Below, one piece after another: positions 1-9,100 of a stretch of 14,248 bases of DNA. Each line of letters begins with the position of its first letter. The stretch's first letter is position 1. The notes under the pieces are model-generated. The model saw only the letters and a program-made list of their open reading frames with translations, was not told the origin of the DNA and made no database searches. The position numbers and the translations under genes were made by a program. The DNA is taken from positions 1 to 14,248 of the forward strand of contig JALTEE010000527.1 in NCBI GenBank assembly GCA_027007865.1. The letters are read 5' to 3'. This DNA is from a bacterium (GTDB taxonomy: Bacteria; UBP14; UBA6098; B30-G16).

Positions 1-59
1 GCATAAAAGTTATATTTTAGTTTTATTATAAAAATAAACAATTTTTGGGGGGGATTGAG
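1..59 (+). promoter_or_regulatory. AT-rich leader with G7 tract before the giant gene
   Basis: The 59 bases are nearly all A and T apart from seven Gs at 47-53. TATTAT at 24-29 could be a -10 element, but the matching -35 would fall at the window edge and is not recognisable. The G-run is six bases before ATG 60 and may serve as a weak Shine-Dalgarno. Confidence 0.3.
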
Positions 60-116
60 ATGAAAAAGTATATAATTTTTTTCTCTTTTATTTTTCTATT
101 TTCTCGCATTTTCGCT
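60..116 (+). other. Sec signal peptide of the giant protein
   Basis: Residues 1-19 have a two-lysine n-region (MKK), a hydrophobic core rich in Ile, Phe and Leu, and an I-F-A site before Ser-Gly that suits signal peptidase I after Ala19. There is no cysteine at the cleavage point, so it is not a lipoprotein signal. Confidence 0.85.
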
Positions 117-3100
117 TCTGGAAATGGTTCTCACGAAATTATCATCCCAGCGGAGATATCTCTCGTGTCCGATTCTATGTCTGGCGATTGGGGTAGATGT
201 CTGTATGCCACGCATACGCCCTGTGCAAACACAGTAGTTCTTGGTGCTTCAGCGACAACAAATTGGCAAATAGCGCAGCGACGCGATTGCTCTGGACTCG
301 CAGGTTCGATGGTTCAACATCTGGTGGTTCTGCAATTCAATACAACTGGTATTCCCGACAGCGCAATAATCGAGCAGGCTGTTCTGGGACTCAATGTGGA
401 CAGCATCCGCACAAATAATGGTATGGCGAATCTCCACATTCAGAGCCGGGATATGTTAGATGCAAGTGGCGCACCATCTACTTACGGAACCGATTTGCAG
501 GTATATAACGACGCTACTGAGGGAAATTCATATTTCACCGGAGAAACAGTCGATTCGGGCAATGTGGAGATTTATCTAAATGCACAGGGCAAAACAGATT
601 TGACAAATCTGCTCTCGGACAACTGGTTTGCACTGGCGCTTTTGCTCGACGAAGCATTAGCGGCTACCGATACCTGCAAAATCTATCTCAAAACGCCCGA
701 AGTTCAGCAATATTTGAAAGTTACATATCAATTGCCAGCACGAGTTACAGTTCAAACATCGTTCGACGGCGGAAATGTTATTATCGACGATACTTTGAAT
801 ACCGCATCTCCATATATTACTACTTGGATAAGCGACGATGCTCATACGATAGAAGTGGATTCTGTCCAGACTCCCGGCATCGGTGTTCGATATGAATATC
901 GCTATTGGTCTGATGGTGGAGCACGCTATCACACCGTATATGGTCGTGATACTGCGCAGGTTTTTACCGCTGTCTTCGATACATTTTTTCAAGTTCAAGT
1001 TAATTCGCCTTATGGCACGGCGACAGGCGGTGGTTGGTATTCACCGGGGACGAATGTGAACATAACTGTGGTTCCCGAAACGGTTTTCAATGCTGATACC
1101 ACGATTCGACACATCTTTGGCGGATGGAATGGCACAGGAAGCGGTTCTTACACAGGAACAAATAGTTCCGCAACAATTTCCGTGAACGAATTCATCGTCG
1201 AGGACGCAATCTGGGACACATCGTATTATCTTACAATTAACGAAAGCGGTGTTCCAGACACGACACCGTATATGTCCGGCGAAGGTTGGCATCCGGCAGA
1301 TGTATGGGTCAGCATTTTTGCGCAGGATTCGATTTTCCACGGTGGCGTATGGTATCATTTCGACCATTGGACTGGCGGGACATTCGGCGACTCTACATCG
1401 AACAGCGACAGCGTATATCTCGATTATCCAATCACGATAACGGCTATATATTCTCCCGACGAGGAAATAAAAGTATTTCCGCCTGAAAGCACGATTGTGA
1501 ACCGCGGCGATGTGATTATGCTGCCTGCGATTCTTACTGCTGTGGTCGATATCGATGTGGACAGTTTCCGTTTCGACCTAGTATATGATACGACTCAACT
1601 CGATTTCGACACGGTGGAAAACTATCTTATTCCGTGGTCGGAACTGGACTATTCCCGCATCGATGATACTATTCGTGTTTTTGTGAATCAGCCTGCGCCG
1701 ACGAGCATCACTCCGCCCGAAACCCTCTTTTTCTATAAATTCATCATAAAATCGGATGCGCCTTATGACTGCACACCTCTCGATATGATGAATTTTCTAT
1801 ACGATTTATCCGATGCGGGAACGCAACCTGGAACGGTTTGTGTTCGTCCTGAAACTGTCGCTGTGGTGATTACAAACGACTTTGCCGCGGGAACGGTTTG
1901 GGTCGATAGTTCGCCGTATGATGCTCCGTATTCGCAGGATTGGCTCGGCGGAGTAAGCCACATAATCGCTGCGGAATCCTTGTATGCGCCATCGGCGGGA
2001 GTCGAATTGCGATTTAACAGTTGGTCTGATGGCGGAACGCGCGAACACTCCATCGCACCGATTTCAGATTCCACATTCACCGCTGTCTATGATTCATTTT
2101 TCTATCTCAATATAATCAGCGATTATGGCACGCCATCCGGCGCGGGCTGGTATCTTGAACATACCGAAGCAATGTTTTCTGTTGCGCCGGAGACGGTGTT
2201 CGAGGCATCTCTTTTGACGCGGCATATTTTCGATGGCTGGGAAGGCGACTATGCGGGAACAGATAATCCTGCATCGCTTTGGTTGAGCGCTCCCGCAACA
2301 GAAACAGCACTGTGGCATACAGAGCATTATCTTGCGCTTACCGACAGCGGTTGTGGCAGCGCCACTCCCACCTTGACAGGCGAAGGCTGGCACAATGAGA
2401 GCGACACAATTACAATTACCGCCGACAGCATCGCAATCGATGGCGCTGACACATTTTATTTTGTCCAGTGGCTCGGCGGAGATGTCGCCGACCAGTTCGA
2501 TTACAGCACTACCGCGTATATCGCCTCTTTCGACACAATCATAGCACTATATGGTAACGCACCATTTTTTGTGCGAGTTTTTCCTCCGGAGAGCACATTT
2601 GCCGCAGATGCGCCTTTTAATATGCCGATTTTAATCGATGCGCCCGTTCCATTGTCTGTATCTCAAATTTATGTCGAAGTCTCCTTCGACCCCGCTGCTC
2701 TCACGGCACTCGCCGCATTAGAAGCCTCTGTCGGATGGGATTCTATTTCATATTCAATTCTCTCTGACCGAGTATCTGTGCGCTGCTATGGAAATCTAAC
2801 GGTTTCACCTGGTGATTCGCTGTTCTATGTGCGATTTTCACCGAATGATTTGCCGAAAACATCTGTGCACACAGACAATCCCGGCGACGATATTTCCGCT
2901 GCGGAAATCGATACTGGAATTGTATTTGTAGGAGTTCCCGTTACCGTTCAGATACTCGGTTCCGATGCTGGCTTGACCGCTCGCATCGATGGTTTTAATC
3001 AATTGCTCCCATACACATTTGAAGCGAATGCGTGGGATACGATAGCGTTAGACTGCGATTCTGTCCAGTTTGTCGACGGTTCGGAATATACTTTTCAGCG

Positions 3101-6100
3101 ATGGAGCGATTCTACTATTTCAGTGAGGGCGCGCACTCTCGTTCCCGAGGGTGACAGCACAATCACCGCAATATTCGATATGATGTGCAGCATAAGCATA
3201 ATAACCGGGCATTGCACGGGAGATAGCGTATCGTATTTTTCCTGTGGCTCGACAATAGATTTTTGTGTCTGTGCAGATTCTGTGAATGAGGGCGAGAGTT
3301 ATTATTTATTCACAGGTTGGAACGGCACAGGAAGTGGAGCATACACGGGTTCCGATACCTGTGTTCTTTCATTCACACTCAGCGGAAACATTGTCGAGGA
3401 AGCGCAATGGGAAGCACACCATCATTTGAGCACTGCATTTTCTGGCTGCGGCTCCGCAACACCGACGATTACGGGTGATGGCTGGTATATAGAGGGCACA
3501 GACGCAGCGATATCGGCAACGGACTCGGTCGATGACGGCGGAACTTGGTATTATTTCCAATATTGGAACGGACCCGCAGCAGACAGATTTGCTGCAAGCA
3601 CGGCAGTTACGATGGATGCACCATACCTATTAACCGCTATTTATGGCTCTTCGGCGATTTCCGAGGTTATAGATATTCCAGACACAATATTTGCAGCGCC
3701 GGGATGCTACTTTTTTATTCCTATTATTTTTTACGGCAGCGCTTCCATTGCCGATGCAGATGTCAAAATTACTTATCCATTCTATCTTTGCGGAATTGTA
3801 GATATTTTTTCGCCTTTCGATGACGCATCGTTCGATGACCATCCTGTCGATAACTATGCGGTTCTTTACGGGAGTGGCGTTCCCGTTGCATTTTCCGATG
3901 GCGACACAATATTCAAACTTCTCTGCGTAGCGCGTGATACGATTTCGAGCGCTGCCATCGCGATAGACAGTCTCGGCGGCGATGTTTCTTCATCGGCAGG
4001 TGGCAGTTCGATTCTTGTGGTGGGAAATTCCGTTCACTTATCATTTCTTACCTGCGCAGACTGCACACTTATCGTAAATGGCGCATCGTATATCGATTCT
4101 TTCAGCGCCTATGTTCCCAAAGGAACATTCATTACTGTCGAAGCACCACAGTTTCAAGGTGGGATTAGTTCTCGAAAAATTTTCGATATGTGGTCGAGCG
4201 GCGCCGCCCGCGTCAATTCGTTCATCGCATCTTCCGATTTGTCGGACACGGCATCGTATTATCTACAATATTATGTCGATGTCAACAGCAATTATGGAAC
4301 TGCTAATGGCAGCAATTGGTATAATGAGGGCGATAGCGCGACAATTTCTGTTCTGCCCTCATCTATTGGGGGTGATACGGTTCGTTATCAATTTCAGTCT
4401 TGGCTTGGTGAAGGCGACGGTGCATATTTAGGAATCGACAATCCTTCATCGTTTTCTGTAATCGGTTCTGTTACTGAAACTGCACAATGGACACGACAAT
4501 ATCTCATCGAACTTCAAAGTGAGGGCATTTCCGCTCCTCTCTATGGAAATGGATTTTACAATGAGGGTGAATGGGCTGCCATTTCCGCTCCTGTGCAGTT
4601 CGATAATATGTATTTTCATCATTGGAGCGGTGGAACTTTTACAGATTCCACAGTTCATAATACACAGTTGTTTGTGAATGGTCATATTCTCGCAACAGCG
4701 CACTATGTCAGCGATTTCATAGCACCTGTGGACGACGAAATCGTTCTCGGCGGAACAAAATGTATTCCCGTATTATATCACGGCAGCGGGATTTCCGCTC
4801 AAAATGCACAGTTGAATATTCAAATTCCAAGCGACATTCTCGATTTCATAAATGCCGATTCTTGCGGGTTGTTCACAATCGGCTGGGATACTACGAGAGT
4901 AGGTGCGCTCATAGAATTGAATGCTGCCCTTACATCTGCATCTCCGCTTGCCCTCAATGAGGGCGACACATTATTCTGCATTTGCATCGGAAGCATCGAC
5001 AGCGGAAATGCGGAATTGTCGGTTATTTCAACAGATGGCGATTTTGATGGTGTCGCTGGTGGGGTTGCTACGATTGTCTCCGCAGGAACGCGAAATGTGC
5101 AAATAAACGGAGTTGATGGTGAAACTATATATTGGGACGGAATGGAACGCGCCGCTCCATTCGATACATTGGCAGTGTTTGGTTCGACGCACCGCATTGC
5201 CGTGCCAGAATCGATTGTTGTGAGCGGAGAAAAATTCATATTCGATAGATGGCAGCACAGCGGAACGCGGGAACAAACCGTGCTAATCATTTCCGACACT
5301 ACATTCACAGCGATTTTCGATACATCATATTTTGTGAGGGTGACCACCGCTTATGGTGAGGGCGATGGTGAAGGCTGGTATTCTAATCGAGACAGTGCTG
5401 TGGTCAGTGTTGCGGCAGAAACACTTGTAAATGATGGCATCAGAAGAATTTTTGGGGGATGGAACGGAACATCGTCTTCTTCGGAGAACCCATTCACTTT
5501 TGCCGTAGTGCGCTCCGAGACCCTGAATGCGCTATGGAGCACACAAAATTACCTCGACATTGTCAGCGATTTCGATGCTGTTTGGGGTGAGGGTTTCCAG
5601 GACGAATGGATAGTTGCATTTGCAGGCGTAACTCCTGAAACACTCGATTTATCAGACAATATAAGGGCAATATTTATCGGATGGAGCGGAGATACGACGA
5701 CATCAGCAAATCCTGTCGGGATACTTATGAATACGCCAAAGCGCATCGTTGCAAATTGGAAAATGCAGTATAAAATATCTATTTTCAGCGAGCGCGGAAC
5801 GGCATCGGGAGCGGGATGGTATGATGAGGGCGATACCGCCATCATCACAATCGAACCTGCCCTCATCGATTCAACTGCGGAGATAAGATGGCATTTTAAA
5901 AACTGGATAGGACTCGATACGACAATATCCGATACATCATTCGCCCTCATTGTGGATGACGCCGAATCATTGAGCGCACTTTGGGAGAAAGAATATTGGC
6001 TCGATGTGAACGATGGCGGACACGGCGCGGCGACACCGTCGGGATGGTATCCCGAAGGAGACGAGGCGATAATAACAATCGACCCCGACACTGAATACAT

Positions 6101-9100
6101 TGCAGATAGTATCCGATGGGCATTCGCAGGATGGAGCGGAACTGGTGAAGGTTCATATTCAGGCGAAAGCGATTCCGCGGCGGTATACATTTTCGAGCCT
6201 ATCACGGAAACCGCATCGTGGAAGCGACAATTCTACCTTGCAATAAACGATAGTGGCGATGCTTCCGCTGCGCCAGTATTAGAAGGTGAAGGATACCATT
6301 CCGCACACGACACTGTCCCGATATGTGCGCAGGATATTGTGTATGACGGGGTCGTGCGCTACCGATTTGTTCGATGGTCTGGCGGAGCAATTTCCGACAG
6401 CACGCAAAATTGCACGAGCACCATACTCGATACAGCAAAAACATTTACAGCGCATTACGCAGCATTCGAGGTGTCCCCGGAGGATAAAATTACAGGCGCG
6501 GTAGATGAGACGCTTCACATCCCGATAATTCTTTACAACGATGCCCTCACGGATATATGGACGGCGCAATTTGCACTTTTCTATCCAACGGGATTGCTGA
6601 CATATCTCAGTGTTGAGCGAAATCCGGACGGGATAGATTGGAGTTCGCTCAGCGGCACTCCGCAGGGCGACAGCATCGTTATATTTGCCAGTATATCGAG
6701 CGTTTATATTACACCGCCGGAAACGCTGATGTTTGTGAATTTCATCGTGAATGGCAGCGGTGCAGGAGATATGTGGTGTGCCCACCTATCATATTGTCTC
6801 GAAGATGCTTACGGTGGAGTGTCCGGCGTTTTCGTTGGAAATCCGATACCCGTCGTAATTCAATCCGATGCACCGGGCACGAGTTTTGTCATCGTGGATG
6901 GACTTTGGAGCGAATCGCCTTACTCGACAGCGTGGTTCGCCGGCGAACCGCACAACATCGCTGTGCAACCATCTATTGTAATTAGCAGCGACGAAATGCT
7001 GACATTCGATAATTGGTCGGATGGTGGCGAGCGAAGCCACACTGTTTCTATTTCTGCGCCAGATACTTTCACCGCACATTTCGGCGCACTCTATCACCTC
7101 ACTTTGCAGACATCACACAGCAGCGGGTTCGGCGGAAATTGGTATCCCGCGGGTGACAGCGCATTATTCGGCATCGGTGAGACATTTGTTCAGGATGGCA
7201 GTTCTCGCTTTCATTTCGCAGGATGGAATGGCACAGGAAGCGGTGCATACACAGGCTCAGAACCCTATGCAGCAGCGGTTATGAGCGAACCGATTGATGA
7301 AACAGCACAGTGGAACGCAAAATATTTTGTAAGTCTCTCCACGCCGAGAGGCGTTGCCACAGACGAGGGATGGTATTCAGACGGCGATTCCGCAATAGCA
7401 AAATGCACACCAGCCGTTATCGAATCGACGCAAACGGTGCGTTTCTCATTCAATAGATGGACAGGGACGATGTTTTCTTACAGCAATCCATTTAAATTTG
7501 CGGTGAACGCTCCTGTATCGCTGACTGCACAGTGGAATATAGAATTTTATATGGAAGTTACCAGCGAATATGGAACCGCATCGGGTGGTGGCTGGTATGA
7601 TAACGGTTCGAATGCTCACATCACCATTTCGCCAACTGTAATCGATTCATCGGGCATCGTAATGTTGCAGTTCGCGGGCTGGACTGGAACAATCGATACT
7701 TCCGCTGCGGAGTTCGATATGAATGTGTCGTCTCCGGGCACATTGACCGCTAATTGGAGCAGATTTGTGAAAATCTCCGCAGAAGGCGTTTTGGGAACAG
7801 TCAGCGGCGCAGGCTTCTATGAGACCGGTGACACAGCACTTCTTACTGTTTCACCTGAAACTGTCTATGTCGATGGAGCGCGCCATATATTTATAGGATG
7901 GTTTTTGTCGGGCGATACAATCACAGCAAACCCGCTATCCATCGCTGTCGGTGATAGACCTATAAACATTGTTGTCATTTGGCGCAGCGAATATTTGCTA
8001 ACTGTCGATTCTCCTTATGGCAGCGTATTCGGCGGCAGATGGTTCTCGTCAGGCGATGCCGCTCAATTTGGCGTAGAACCTGATTCTATAGAGATTTTAC
8101 CCGATGAAGCATATCGAAAATTAGTTCGCTGGAACGGCATCGGCAGCGGCTCATACTCGGGGGCAGGAAATCCCGCCGCAGCAGCGATGAACGAGCCAAT
8201 CGTGGAAACTGCGTTATGGAGCAGATTTTTCAAAATCGATGTTCTATCTGACTATGGTGCGGTCTATGGTGATGGGTACTATGCCGAAGACGACACGGCA
8301 ATTTTCTCCGTCTCCCCGGAAACTGTCGATGTTGCGGGGAATAGATATATTTTTGCAGGTTGGACTGGTGATATCGCAACGCTTGAAAACCCTGCATCGA
8401 TTTTGGTGGATACTTCTCTTACTGCCACTGTGTTTTGGGACACGCTTCATTTTGTCGATGTTTCATACACCGGATGCGGCTTTGCTGTCCCCGCAATTTC
8501 CGGTAATGGCTATTATCAGAACGACAGCACGGCAACAATTTCCGCACAAGCCATCGTCTTCGATGGTGCACAGAGATACCATTTCTCGCGCTGGGCAGGA
8601 ACAATCGACACCGTAGAAAATCCGTTCACATTTGCGGTTCTATCGTCGGAAAGCCTTGCTGCAATTTATTCTCCATACGAAGTTTCGCCTTATGACACAA
8701 TCACAGGAAACGCGGATGATACAATCGCAATTCCCATCATTCTATACGATACTGGAACAGTCGATTTGGACACTGTCGAAGTGCGCGTTTGCTTCGACAA
8801 CAGCGTTCTCGACTATGTAAATCTATCCAATTCTGCAATCGTTTGGGACGAACTCACGGGAACCGATTTCGGTTCCTGCGTGAAAATATTTGCGCGGATA
8901 TTAGCGAAACTGACAGTGGTGCCGCCAGAAACGCTTTTCTTCATCAATCTGCGAGTATTGCCATCGCCGACACAGTGCGAAATCTTTTGTGATTCCCTCG
9001 CTTACGATATTTCCGGCGCAGAAACGATGCCTGCAAAATTTGTCCCAACTCTCGCATTTTCTATAAACATTTCCACTTCTTGTGCTTGCTTGCTCTATGT

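Noticed and set aside
45..59. TTG start five codons upstream of ATG 60
   Set aside because: It would place GGIE before the signal peptide and put the G-run inside the coding region, leaving no ribosome site. ATG 60 opens directly into a normal signal peptide.
4820..6205. Long antisense open frames inside the giant gene (such as 4820-5347 and 5549-6205)
   Set aside because: They are shadows of a repetitive coding strand with biased codon use. They have no family resemblance, no ribosome sites and no spacing that suggests genes.
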